A DNA stretch of 64,000 bases from Thermogemmatispora tikiterensis (GTDB taxonomy: Bacteria > Chloroflexota > Ktedonobacteria > Ktedonobacterales > Ktedonobacteraceae): positions 4,690,810-4,754,809 of the forward strand of contig NZ_MCIF01000002.1 in assembly GCF_003268475.1 (NCBI RefSeq), given 5' to 3'. This document shows, piece after piece, positions 51,322-59,431 of this stretch. The notes below the pieces were generated by a model. That model saw only the letters and a list, made by a program, of their open reading frames with translations, did no database searches and was not told where the DNA came from. A program made the translations under genes and the position numbers. Position 1 is the first letter of the stretch. Each line of letters opens with the position of its first letter.

Positions 51322-51959
51322 CGCTGACACGCAAGAGCCTGCGCCAGCAGATCAAAGAGATCCTGCTGACGCGCATCCTGCAGGGCGAGTACCAGCCCGG
51401 CGACCGCCTGATCGAGCTGCAGATCGCGCAGGAATTCGGCACCAGTCAGGCGCCGGTGCGCGAATCCCTGCGCGAGCTAGAGGCGCTGGGCTTCGTCGAG
51501 TCGATCCCCTACCGCGGGGCGCGCGTTCGCGCCGTCTCGCAGCAGGAGCTGGCCGAAGTCTACCCCGTCCGCGCCGCCATCGAAGAGGTGGCGGCCCGGG
51601 CGGCGGCGGCCCGCCTGGCCGGCGACGTCAGCGCCCTGGAGGCCGAGATCGCCGCCATGCACCGCGCCGCCGACGACGGCGACCTCTACGCCCAGGTCTG
51701 TCACGACGTCGCCTTTCACCGCCTGATCGTCGAAGCCTGCGGCAACCGCGTCCTGCAGGAAGTCTGGCGCTCACTGCGCATCGAGGCCCGCACCCTCATC
51801 AGCGTCGTCAAAACCGAAATCGAGCCGCACCAGCTGGCCGACATGCACCGTCCCATTCTGGAGGCGCTGCGCGCCGGCGATGGCGAGCTGGCAGGCCGCC
51901 TGTTGCGCCAGCATGTCGAATTCTTCGGGGAACTGGTCCTGAAAGGAGAACACGCATGA
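51318..51959 (+). CDS. GntR family (FadR-type) regulator of the cluster
   Basis: 213-aa FadR-type regulator. DNA-binding domain at about 1-72 (LRQQIKEILLTRILQGEYQPGDRLIELQIAQEFGTSQAPVRESLRELEALGFVESIPYRGARV). The FCD domain has VRAAIEEVAARAAAARL, VAFHRLIVEACGN and DMHRPILEALRAGDGE, including the metal-binding Asp/His positions. TTG 51318 overlaps the preceding stop and follows GGAGGTCC. The 3' end overlaps the cyclase start (ATGA). Position inside the operon implies control of the cluster, probably with a pathway acid as ligand. It is closely similar to the regulator at 8826. Confidence 0.88.
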   Translation: MTLTRKSLRQQIKEILLTRILQGEYQPGDRLIELQIAQEFGTSQAPVRESLRELEALGFVESIPYRGARVRAVSQQELAEVYPVRAAIEEVAARAAAARLAGDVSALEAEIAAMHRAADDGDLYAQVCHDVAFHRLIVEACGNRVLQEVWRSLRIEARTLISVVKTEIEPHQLADMHRPILEALRAGDGELAGRLLRQHVEFFGELVLKGEHA

Positions 51960-52681
51960 CTCGCCTTGTCGATCTCTCGATGCCGGTGCACAAAGGCATG
52001 ATGACCTTTCCTCGGGTCGTGCCGCCGGCCCTGCTGATGTACGAGACCTGGCAGGAATTCGCCGAGGGCATCGGCGCCGCCCAGTACGGCGCCACCTGGC
52101 TCACGGCCTCCTACCTCGTCATCCAGGGCGACCACATCGGCACCCACTGCGACGCCCTCAAGCACGTGCGCGGCCCCGAGGCGCCCGGTCCCGAGGGCAT
52201 CCCTCTGGAATACTGCTACTCCGACGGCGTCGTCCTCGACTTCCGTGACAAGCCCTACGGCTACGGCATCACGCGCGCCGACATTGAGGAGGCCCTCGCC
52301 AGAATCAACTACACCCTCAAGCCGCGCGACATCGTCCTGATCCAGACCGGCGCCTCAGCCTACAACACCGAGCCGCGCTATCTCACCGACCACTGCGGCA
52401 TGACCGCCGAGGCCACCCGCTACCTGATCTCGCAGGGCGTGCGCATGATGGGCACCGATGCCCCCACCTTTGACCCGCCCGTCTGGGCCATGTTCGAGCG
52501 CAAACAGTTCTGGGAGGCCCACCTGGTCATGAAAGAAGAAGACTACTGGCACCTGGAGAACCTGGTCAACCTTGATCAGCTGCCGCCCTGCAACTTCAAG
52601 GTCGCCGTCTTCCCCATCAAATGGGTCGGCACGACCGGCGCCCCTGTGCGCGCCGTCGGCATCATCGAAGATGAGAGCTAG
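51956..52681 (+). CDS. Cyclase family metal-dependent hydrolase (kynurenine formamidase-like)
   Basis: 241-aa cyclase-superfamily enzyme. The metal motif HxGTHxDxxxH is intact as DHIGTHCDALKHV (about residues 60-72). RDIVLIQTGASAYN and TAEATRYLISQGVRMMGTDAPTFDPP follow as in kynurenine formamidases and isatin hydrolases. Members hydrolyse amides, lactams or lactones using two metals. It is translationally coupled to the GntR gene. A second, more diverged cyclase lies at 58718, so the pathway may hydrolyse two intermediates. The substrate is unknown. Confidence 0.87.
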   Translation: MTRLVDLSMPVHKGMMTFPRVVPPALLMYETWQEFAEGIGAAQYGATWLTASYLVIQGDHIGTHCDALKHVRGPEAPGPEGIPLEYCYSDGVVLDFRDKPYGYGITRADIEEALARINYTLKPRDIVLIQTGASAYNTEPRYLTDHCGMTAEATRYLISQGVRMMGTDAPTFDPPVWAMFERKQFWEAHLVMKEEDYWHLENLVNLDQLPPCNFKVAVFPIKWVGTTGAPVRAVGIIEDES

Positions 52682-52755
52682 CCTGAGCCGACAGCCCGGG
52701 CGCAGCTGCCAGGGCCTGCATCCATCCAACACGGAGACGAGAGAAGGAGAGCATC

Positions 52756-53598
52756 ATGCGACAGCAAGTGCAGCAGGGGGCCATTCTCTGGTTCGACGAA
52801 GCGGCCTGCTGTGACGTGCGCCAGGCCGGCGGCAAAGGGGCCAGCCTGGCGACCATGACCGCCCAGGGCCTGCCAGTACCGCCAGGCTTCGTCATCCCGG
52901 CCTCGATCCTGGAGCAATCCGTCGAGCGCGAGCGGCTGCTAGAGCTGACCCTGGCCCAGCGCCACGCCGAGGCCCAGGCCCTGGTCCGCCAGGCCGAACC
53001 GCCGCGCGCCGCCATCAGCGCTGCCTACGAGCGCCTGGCGCCCGGCAACGGCCTGGTCGCCGTGCGCTCCTCGGCCTGCGCCGAAGACTCCGAAGCGGCC
53101 AGCTACGCCGGCCAACAGGAGACCTACCTCAATGTGCGCGGAGCCGAGGAGGTCTGTCGCCGCGTCGTCGACTGCTGGGCCTCCTTCTTCAGCGAGCGGG
53201 CCATCTTCTACCGGGCGCGCAAAGGCTCGCTGCACGACCTCGGCATGGCCGTCGTCGTCCAGAAGATGCTGGCCCCCGAGAAATCCGGCGTCCTCTTCAC
53301 CGTTGACCCGGTCAACCGGCGCCGCGATCGCCTGATCATCGAGGCGGTTTTTGGCCTCGGCGAGCAGGTCGTTTCGGGCGAGGTCACGCCCGATCACTAC
53401 GTCGTTGACCGCGCCGGCACCATCAAGCGCGAGCAGATCGTCGGCGCACAGCGCGTGCTGGAGCCGGAGGAGATTCGCCGCCTGACGGAGCTGGGCCTGC
53501 ACCTGATGGAGCTGTTCGGCCAGCCCCAAGATATTGAATGGGCCATCGAACATGGACAGCTCTACCTGCTCCAGTCGCGGCCCATTACCACCCTTTGA
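52756..53598 (+). CDS. PEP/pyruvate-binding (ATP-grasp) subunit of a split dikinase
   Basis: 280-aa protein corresponding to only the N-terminal nucleotide-binding domain of PEP synthase or pyruvate phosphate dikinase. ACCDVRQAGGKGASLATMTAQGLPVPPGFVI opens the domain. VAVRSSACAEDSEAASYAGQQETYLNV binds nucleotide. KSGVLFTVDPVNRRRDRLIIEAVFGLGEQVVSGEVTPDHYVVDR and QDIEWAIEHGQLYLLQSRPIT close it. Complete synthases are near 800 aa, so this is a stand-alone subunit whose phosphohistidine partner is at 49588. AAGGAG precedes ATG 52756. In the known relatives a similar split occurs in phenylphosphate synthase of phenol-degrading bacteria. Confidence 0.87.
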   Translation: MRQQVQQGAILWFDEAACCDVRQAGGKGASLATMTAQGLPVPPGFVIPASILEQSVERERLLELTLAQRHAEAQALVRQAEPPRAAISAAYERLAPGNGLVAVRSSACAEDSEAASYAGQQETYLNVRGAEEVCRRVVDCWASFFSERAIFYRARKGSLHDLGMAVVVQKMLAPEKSGVLFTVDPVNRRRDRLIIEAVFGLGEQVVSGEVTPDHYVVDRAGTIKREQIVGAQRVLEPEEIRRLTELGLHLMELFGQPQDIEWAIEHGQLYLLQSRPITTL

Positions 53599-53643
53599 GC
53601 GGCGGTGCGCTGCTTCTTCTTTTTCTTCTTCTTCCTTGCCAGG

Positions 53644-53709
53644 CTCGCCCGCCCTGCCGCGGCGGCCCCACTCATAGGGGTGAGGCCGGCTCTGGACGGG
53701 GCGGGCGAG
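53644..53709 (+). terminator. Large hairpin between dikinase and molybdenum hydroxylase genes
   Basis: CTCGCCCGCCC and GGGCGGGCGAG are perfect 11-base arms around a structured loop. A pyrimidine tract of TTC repeats (53610-53636) precedes it, and no T run follows. It may attenuate transcription or mark an operon boundary. No other feature is seen in 53599-53846. Confidence 0.45.
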
Positions 53710-53846
53710 TGGGTGGAACGGCTGGCGCTGACCCACCCCGGCAGAGAGGCAGCGATGCGCCGCCTGTCGGCCAACGAACGTACAAGCAAGTAAGTAAGAG
53801 AGAGCGCGAGAGCTAGCGAGCGAACTAGAAAGAAGCTGGAAGCCCT

Positions 53847-54740
53847 ATGGCCAGACCAATTCCTGCGTGGCTTGCCCCGACCTCCCTGGAGGAGGCTCTG
53901 GAGCTGCGCGCCCGCTATGGTGAGGAGGCGATCGTGGTGGCCGGCGGCACCTTTGTCGGCATCCTGATCAATCAGGGTCTGCTGCAGCCGGCGGCCCTCC
54001 TGGCCCTGCGCCGGGTCAGGGAACTGGCCTATCTCCGCGTCGAGGATGCCAACGCCGCAGGCCGGCCCCTGCTGCGCATCGGCGCCATGACCACTCACCG
54101 CGCCCTGGAGCGCTCGCCGCTGGTCCAGCGCGGCTGGCCGGTGCTGGCCAGCACCTTCGCCCTGGTCGCCAGTCCGCGCGTCCGCAACCAGGCCACCGTT
54201 GGGGGCGTCCTGGCCGACGCTGACTACGCCTCCGACCCGCCGGCCCTGCTCCATGCTCTGGGCGCCAGCGTCGTCGCGCGCAGTCCCCAGGGGCAGCGCC
54301 TGATTCCCGTCGAAGAGCTGATCGTCGGCCACTACGAAACCAGCCTGCGCCCCGACGAGCTACTCACCGAAATCCAGGTTCCCGGAGGCCTCGAAGGGGC
54401 CGTCTACCGCAAATTCCGTTCACGCTCCAGCGAAGACCGCCCCTGCGTGGCCGTCGCTGCCGTGCGTCGCGAGGGGCGCCTGCGCATCGCCGTCGGCGCC
54501 GTCGCCGAGCGCCCGCAGTATTTTCCCGAGATCTGCGCTCTGGCGGCAGGCCAGCCAACGATCGAACCAGAGCTGGCGCGCGAGATCGGCGAGCGCTACG
54601 CCGCCGCCATTGATCCCCTCAGCGATGCCCGCGGCTCCGCCCACTACCGCCGGCGCGTCATCGCCGTCGAAGTACGCCGGGCCCTGGAAGATCTCAACCG
54701 GATCATCGCAGCGAGAGGAGGGAGCCAGAGCCATGCCTGA
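53847..54740 (+). CDS. Molybdenum hydroxylase FAD-binding subunit (CoxM/XdhB type)
   Basis: 297-aa medium subunit of a xanthine dehydrogenase family enzyme, passing electrons between the Fe-S subunit and acceptor. VVAGGTFVGILINQG corresponds to the FAD pyrophosphate loop (AGGTDL-like). VASPRVRNQATVGGVLADADYASDPPALLHALGA is the TIGGN-type second FAD motif, with VGGV replacing the usual IGGN. YRKFRSRSSEDRPCVAVAAV begins the C-terminal domain. The start is ATG 53847. It overlaps the large-subunit gene by eight bases, so the three subunits follow in M-L-S order as in CO dehydrogenase operons. Confidence 0.9.
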   Translation: MARPIPAWLAPTSLEEALELRARYGEEAIVVAGGTFVGILINQGLLQPAALLALRRVRELAYLRVEDANAAGRPLLRIGAMTTHRALERSPLVQRGWPVLASTFALVASPRVRNQATVGGVLADADYASDPPALLHALGASVVARSPQGQRLIPVEELIVGHYETSLRPDELLTEIQVPGGLEGAVYRKFRSRSSEDRPCVAVAAVRREGRLRIAVGAVAERPQYFPEICALAAGQPTIEPELAREIGERYAAAIDPLSDARGSAHYRRRVIAVEVRRALEDLNRIIAARGGSQSHA

Positions 54741-56841
54741 GCCAGGCGACAACACCCATTATGCTGAGCCTGATCCGCGCGTAACCGGGGCCATCCGCTA
54801 CGCCCAGGATGTCGAGCTACCCGATATGCTCTATGCCTGTGTTGTGCGCTCGCCCTACGCTCATGCGCGGGTGCTGCGCGTCGACACCTCGGCCCTGCCC
54901 GCCGACGTCGTCGCCCTGACCCCGGACGACGTGCGCTCTCTCGGCCTCTATGGCTGCCAGATCAAAGATCAACAGGTGCTGGCCGTTGAGCGCGCCCTCT
55001 ACATTGGCGATCCCGTGGCCGCCGTGGCCGCTGCCACTCCGCGGGCCGCGCGCGAAGCCGCCGAACTGATCGAGGTCGACTACGAAGAGCTGCCGGCGGT
55101 CTTCGACGCCGTCGAGGCCATCCAGCCGGGGGCGCCCCTGCTTCATGAAGATCTGGCCATCTCCGACAACGACGCCGCCTACTTCGGCATGCGTCCCGAG
55201 CCGCAGCGCAACGTCTGCCATCACTTTCGCATCCGCCACGGCGACGTCGAGCAGGGCTTTGCCGAGGCCGAGGTCATCGTCGAAGGGACCTATCGCACAC
55301 CCAGCGCCCAGCACGTCCCGATGGAGCCGCATGCCTGCCTGGCACATTGGACCCCCGAGGGGCGGCTAGAGGTCTGGACGGGAACGCAGACGCCCTTTAA
55401 CCTGCGCATGGACCTGGCCGGCATCTTCGGCCTGCCCCAGGAGCATATTCGCATCATCGCCCCGCCGATGGGCGGCGCCTTCGGGGCCAAGACCTTTGTG
55501 CGCTACGAGGCCATTGTCGCCTGCCTGGCGCGCAAAGCCGGTCGGCCCGTCAAGCTCGTCCTGCGGCGTGACGAGGAATGGCTGACGCTCAACCGCCATC
55601 CGGCGACCATCCACGTCAAGCTTGGAGCCAAACGCGATGGCACCCTGGTCGCCAAGCAGGTCACCTGCTGGGTCAACACCGGCGCTTACGCCGACTGCGG
55701 CCCCGGCGTCGCCCAGAAAATGGGCTTCGCCTCGCCCGGTCCCTATCGCATCCCCCATGTCTGGGTCGACTCCTACTGCATCTACACCAACTTGCCGTCT
55801 AACGGCGCCTTCCGCGGCTACGGGGCCACGCAAGCCGTCTGGGCTTCGGAGCGCACGATGGACCTGCTGGCCGAGCGCCTGGGCCTGGACCCCCTTGAGC
55901 TGCGCCTCAAGAATGTCCTGGTTGACGGCGACCGCTACTGCACGGGCGAGGTCATGCACGATGTCCATTTCGCCGACTGCCTCAAGGCGGTGGCCGAGCA
56001 GATCGGCTGGCAAGGCGGGCGCCGCGGCAAGGGCCTGGCCGTGCTCCTCAAGGGCATGCAGACGCCAAGCCGGGCCTCGATCGTCGTCGAGGCCAACGAG
56101 GACGGCAGCTACACCGTCCACTGCGCGACCGCCGAGATGGGCCAGGGAGCCTGGCGCGCCATCCGCATGCTGGCCGCCGAGCAGCTCGGTGTACCGGTGG
56201 AGCGCGTGCACTTCCCCGTACCGGACACCGACATCGTGCCCTACGATACTCGCACCACCTCCAGCCGCTCAACCTACATGATGGGGCGGGCATTGGTGGA
56301 GGCCGTGCGCCAGCTCAAGGAAAACGGCGAGCTGGGCTACGGCGAGTGCGTCAACGAGGGCGGTCTCGATCCCGATACCGGCCAGGGCATCGCCTCGACC
56401 CACTGGCATCAGGGGGCCGCTGCCGCCGAAGTGCGTGTCGACGAGGAGACCGGCAAGCTGGAGGTCGTCCACCTACACACGGCTATCTACGCCGGGCGCG
56501 TCGTCAATCCGCCGGCGGCCCAGTTGCAAAACGAAGGCTCGATGATCATGGGCCTCGGGAGCGCCCTCTTCGAGGAGATCACCTTTAGCGAGGGCCAGGT
56601 CACCAACGCCAATCTCTCCGACTACAACATTCCGGCGGCGGACGATCTGCCACGCCTGACCTACGAGCTGATCGAGCGACCGGGCGCCGAGATCCACGGG
56701 CTGGGCGAGACGGCCTTGCCGCCGGTGCCCGCCGCCATCGGCAATGCCCTCTTCTCGCTCGGCATTCATGTACGCGACCTGCCGCTCACGCCTGAGCGCG
56801 TCCTCGAAGCGAGCGAGCGCCGCCGGGCCGCGCCGGTCTGA
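54733..56841 (+). CDS. Molybdenum hydroxylase large (molybdopterin) subunit
   Basis: 702-aa catalytic subunit. PMGGAFGAKTFVRYEAIVACLARKAGRPVKLVLRR, NGAFRGYGATQAVWASE with the active-site Arg, AEMGQGAWRAI and the terminal HGLGETALPPVPAAIGNAL with the catalytic Glu are all present. It lacks the CSFR loop of true CO dehydrogenase, so an aldehyde oxidase, heterocycle hydroxylase or hydroxybenzoyl-type role is likelier. The protein is some 60-80 residues shorter than typical members; the gap lies around SSRSTYMMGRALVEAVRQLKENGELGYG. ATG 54733 is inside the FAD gene; extension to 54610 is not conserved. moaC at 60260 supports cofactor supply. Confidence 0.9.
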   Translation: MPEPGDNTHYAEPDPRVTGAIRYAQDVELPDMLYACVVRSPYAHARVLRVDTSALPADVVALTPDDVRSLGLYGCQIKDQQVLAVERALYIGDPVAAVAAATPRAAREAAELIEVDYEELPAVFDAVEAIQPGAPLLHEDLAISDNDAAYFGMRPEPQRNVCHHFRIRHGDVEQGFAEAEVIVEGTYRTPSAQHVPMEPHACLAHWTPEGRLEVWTGTQTPFNLRMDLAGIFGLPQEHIRIIAPPMGGAFGAKTFVRYEAIVACLARKAGRPVKLVLRRDEEWLTLNRHPATIHVKLGAKRDGTLVAKQVTCWVNTGAYADCGPGVAQKMGFASPGPYRIPHVWVDSYCIYTNLPSNGAFRGYGATQAVWASERTMDLLAERLGLDPLELRLKNVLVDGDRYCTGEVMHDVHFADCLKAVAEQIGWQGGRRGKGLAVLLKGMQTPSRASIVVEANEDGSYTVHCATAEMGQGAWRAIRMLAAEQLGVPVERVHFPVPDTDIVPYDTRTTSSRSTYMMGRALVEAVRQLKENGELGYGECVNEGGLDPDTGQGIASTHWHQGAAAAEVRVDEETGKLEVVHLHTAIYAGRVVNPPAAQLQNEGSMIMGLGSALFEEITFSEGQVTNANLSDYNIPAADDLPRLTYELIERPGAEIHGLGETALPPVPAAIGNALFSLGIHVRDLPLTPERVLEASERRRAAPV

Positions 56842-56881
56842 GTCAGGACGGAGGGGGAGAAGCAAGGGAAGGAGCGCCATC

Positions 56882-57388
56882 ATGGCTGCAATGGAGATCC
56901 ATTTCACGCTGAACGGCCAGCCGGTGACGGTGCAGGCCGAGCCGGACGAAATGCTGCTGGAGGTCCTGCGCCGCGAGCTGGGCCTGCGCAGCGTGCGCGA
57001 GACCTGTGGCCTGGGCATCTGCGGCGCCTGCACGGCCCTGCTCAACGGTCAGCCCATCTCGACCTGTATCCTGCTGGCGCCGCTGGCCGAGGGCTGCGAG
57101 ATCACTACTGTGGAGGGCCTCGGCGGTCGTCATCCGGTCCAGCGCGCCTTTGAAGAAGTGCAGGCTTTCCAGTGCGGCTACTGCACCCCGGGCATGATCC
57201 TGACCATCAAGGCCCTGCTGGAGGAGCAGCCGGAGCCGGATGAGGAGACGATCAGGCGCGCGCTCGGGGGCAATCTCTGCCGCTGTGGCTGCTATCTCAA
57301 GATCATCCAGGCCGCCCAGCGCGCCGCGGCCCTGCTGGCCGAAGAACGGCAGCGCCAGCCGCAGCCGGGGCCAGCCTCTATCTCGTAA
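56882..57388 (+). CDS. Molybdenum hydroxylase 2Fe-2S subunit (CoxS/XdhC-type small subunit)
   Basis: 168-aa electron-transfer subunit with two [2Fe-2S] clusters. The plant-ferredoxin-like cluster ligands are in ETCGLGICGACTALLNGQPISTC (about residues 42-62). The second helical cluster is QCGYCTPGMI with NLCRCGCY (about 102-139). ATG 56882 after GGGAAGGAG gives the normal N terminus EIHFTLNGQPVTV; the longer frame overlaps the large-subunit gene. The C-terminal tail is Gln/Pro-rich. It completes the M-L-S set. Confidence 0.92.
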   Translation: MAAMEIHFTLNGQPVTVQAEPDEMLLEVLRRELGLRSVRETCGLGICGACTALLNGQPISTCILLAPLAEGCEITTVEGLGGRHPVQRAFEEVQAFQCGYCTPGMILTIKALLEEQPEPDEETIRRALGGNLCRCGCYLKIIQAAQRAAALLAEERQRQPQPGPASIS

Positions 57389-57443
57389 TGCCGCCGTGTT
57401 ATCCTTCTTAGAGAAGAAGAGAGAGGATCAGGAGTCGCCTACC

Positions 57444-58292
57444 ATGAAATTTGTAACCTACGATGCTGGCCAGGGGCCGCGCGTCGGCCTGCTCGAAGGA
57501 GAGCAGATCTTTGATGTGGGCTTCACGGGCGACATGGTGGCCTTCATCGAAGCCGGGGCCCCCATTGCCCGGCGGGAGCCTGTCAGCGGGGCGCGTCTGC
57601 TGGCGCCGCTGCGCCCTCGTTCCCTGCGCGATTTTCTGGCCTTCGAGGGCCACCTCAAGAACGCGATGGGGCGCCTCGGACGACCCATCGCCCCCGAATG
57701 GTACACGGTGCCGGCCTACTACAAAGGGCTGCCCGATACGGTCATCGGTCCCGAGGAAGAGATCCCCTGGCCGGCCTACACCGAGCGCCTCGACCACGAG
57801 CTGGAGCTGGCCGCCATCATCGGGCGGCGCGGCAAGGACATCCCCAAAGAGGAGGCCATGCACTACATCTTTGGCTACACCATCTGGAACGATGTGTCGG
57901 CCCGCGATGTGCAGACGCGCGAGCTGCCCGTCAACATGGGACCCTGCAAGGCCAAGGATTGGGATGGCTCCAACGTGCTGGGACCCTGCATCGTTACCGC
58001 CGATGAGATCGATCCGGGCAACCTGCGCATGGTCGTGCGCGTTAACGGCGAGGTCTGGGGCGAGGACAACTCGGGCCACATGCACCATACCTTTGCCGAC
58101 ATGATCGCCTATGCCTCCCAGGCCCAGACCCTCTATCCCGGCGAGGTCTTTGGCTCCGGCACCGCCGCCGGCGGCTCCGGTCTGGAGCTGGATCGCTGGC
58201 TGCGCGAGGGCGACGTGGTCGAGCTGGAGATCGAAGGGATCGGCGTTCTGCGGAACCGCATCGGCAAAAAACAGCAGAAGAGAGGAGCGTAA
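57444..58292 (+). CDS. FAA hydrolase family protein (third copy)
   Basis: 282-aa FAA-fold enzyme with a short cap. LDHELELAAIIGRRGKDI provides the ExE ligands and GYTIWNDVSARDVQTREL the conserved stretch after it. CKAKDWDGSNVLGPCIVTADEI, GEVFGSGTAAGGSGLEL and GDVVELEIEGIGVLRNRIG complete the family pattern. It is closest in style to 2-hydroxyhepta-diene-dioate isomerase or 2,4-diketo-acid hydrolases. AGGAG precedes ATG 57444; the upstream extension overlaps the Fe-S gene. It follows the molybdenum hydroxylase by 55 bases and likely acts on the ring-opened product. Confidence 0.87.
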   Translation: MKFVTYDAGQGPRVGLLEGEQIFDVGFTGDMVAFIEAGAPIARREPVSGARLLAPLRPRSLRDFLAFEGHLKNAMGRLGRPIAPEWYTVPAYYKGLPDTVIGPEEEIPWPAYTERLDHELELAAIIGRRGKDIPKEEAMHYIFGYTIWNDVSARDVQTRELPVNMGPCKAKDWDGSNVLGPCIVTADEIDPGNLRMVVRVNGEVWGEDNSGHMHHTFADMIAYASQAQTLYPGEVFGSGTAAGGSGLELDRWLREGDVVELEIEGIGVLRNRIGKKQQKRGA

Positions 58293-58300
58293 CGCAAGCT

Positions 58301-58588
58301 ATGGCCTACATTGTTGCTGCCTATTGGCGCGCCAAGCCGGGTCAGGAGGAGACCATCCGCCGCGTGCTGGAGATCATGACGCCCCTGTCGCTCCAGGAGC
58401 CTGGTTGTCTCTTCTACCAACCGCATCGCTCGCCCGACGACCCGCGCCTCTTCTTCATCTATGAGCAATACGCTGACGAGGCGGCCTACGAGGCCCATAT
58501 GGCCACTCCCCATTTCGAACAATATGTCAAGGGCGAGGCCATTCCCAATCTGGAGAGCCGCGAGCGCCACTTTTTCTGGACGCTCTGA
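58301..58588 (+). CDS. ABM-type quinol monooxygenase (second copy)
   Basis: 95-aa ABM-fold protein closely similar to the one at 14683: AYIVAAYWRAKPGQEETIRRVLEIMTPLSLQEPGCLFYQPHRS and FFIYEQYADEAAYEAHMATPHFEQYVKGEAIPNLESRE. Probably a dimeric cofactorless oxidase of quinols. It starts eight bases after the FAA gene, and the FAA-ABM pairing repeats the arrangement at 13642-15012, though in the reverse order. That recurrence suggests the two proteins act on consecutive intermediates. Confidence 0.87.
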   Translation: MAYIVAAYWRAKPGQEETIRRVLEIMTPLSLQEPGCLFYQPHRSPDDPRLFFIYEQYADEAAYEAHMATPHFEQYVKGEAIPNLESRERHFFWTL

Positions 58589-58717
58589 TGTGCCGCGTCC
58601 GCGCGGAGAGGAAGCAGCGCCCACCTGCAGGCTGGCTCACCCGCCCGGCGGGCTGGCCTGCAGCCCATCCCATTACATACTATTAAGGAATCCATTGAAC
58701 AGAACGAAGGCAAGGCT

Positions 58718-59431
58718 ATGACCAGAATTGTCGATCTTACGCCGGCGGTCCCCGAGGGCTTCAAGGGACCTCCGTCGACCAACATCGGCGTTCACTTCGA
58801 AGTGCGCACCAAAGTTGGCGAAGGGGCCAGAGGCGAGCGGCCCTACTGGCAATCGGGCCAGGTGACCATGAGCCTGCATACGGGCTGTCATGTCGAGTCG
58901 GCCCTGCACTGCTTCGAAGGCGGCGAGGCCATCGACCAGGTCGCCCTTGAGCGCGTCATCGGCAGCGCCGTCGTCCTCGACCTCACGCCCGTTGAGGAGC
59001 GCATGCTCATCGACGTCCCGCTGCTGGAGCGGGCAGTCGAGCGCCTGCGCGCTCACGGCGAAGAGCTGCGCCCGGGCGACATCCTGCTCTTGCGCAGCGA
59101 CTGGGCCCAGCGCGCCATCGGTACGCCGCGCTACTTCCCGCGCTCGCCGGCCCTGACCGAAGCGGCGGCCCACTGGCTGGTCGCGAAGCAGCCCAAGAGC
59201 ATCGGCTGCGACTTCTTCGAGGAGCCGGCGGCCCGTGAGCAGGGCTGGACCGCCGATCAGTTCGTGGTCCATCGCACCATTCTCGGGGCGGGTATTCCCC
59301 TCATTGAGGGGCTGGTCAACCTGGCGCAGTTGCCGCCGCGCTGCCAGTTCTTCGCCCCCTTCTATCACTTTGCCGGCATCGACAGCGCCCCGGCGCGCGC
59401 CTTCGCCCTCATCCCGGAGGAGCAGCCATGA
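58718..59431 (+). CDS. Cyclase family hydrolase (second copy, altered motif)
   Basis: 237-aa cyclase-superfamily protein. The metal motif reads SLHTGCHVESALHCF where HxGTHxDxxxH is usual: Thr is Cys and the Asp ligand is Glu, with the histidines kept. GDILLLRSDWAQRAIG and SIGCDFFEEPAAREQG are further family-like segments. The metal site may still form with Glu. It is preceded by a 129-base gap with no obvious promoter. The stop overlaps the phosphatase start (ATGA). Confidence 0.82.
   Translation: MTRIVDLTPAVPEGFKGPPSTNIGVHFEVRTKVGEGARGERPYWQSGQVTMSLHTGCHVESALHCFEGGEAIDQVALERVIGSAVVLDLTPVEERMLIDVPLLERAVERLRAHGEELRPGDILLLRSDWAQRAIGTPRYFPRSPALTEAAAHWLVAKQPKSIGCDFFEEPAAREQGWTADQFVVHRTILGAGIPLIEGLVNLAQLPPRCQFFAPFYHFAGIDSAPARAFALIPEEQP

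Noticed and set aside
54733..57388. True aerobic CO dehydrogenase
   Set aside because: The large subunit lacks the CSFR active-site loop and is short, and the neighbours are catabolic; a generic molybdenum hydroxylase is the safer call.
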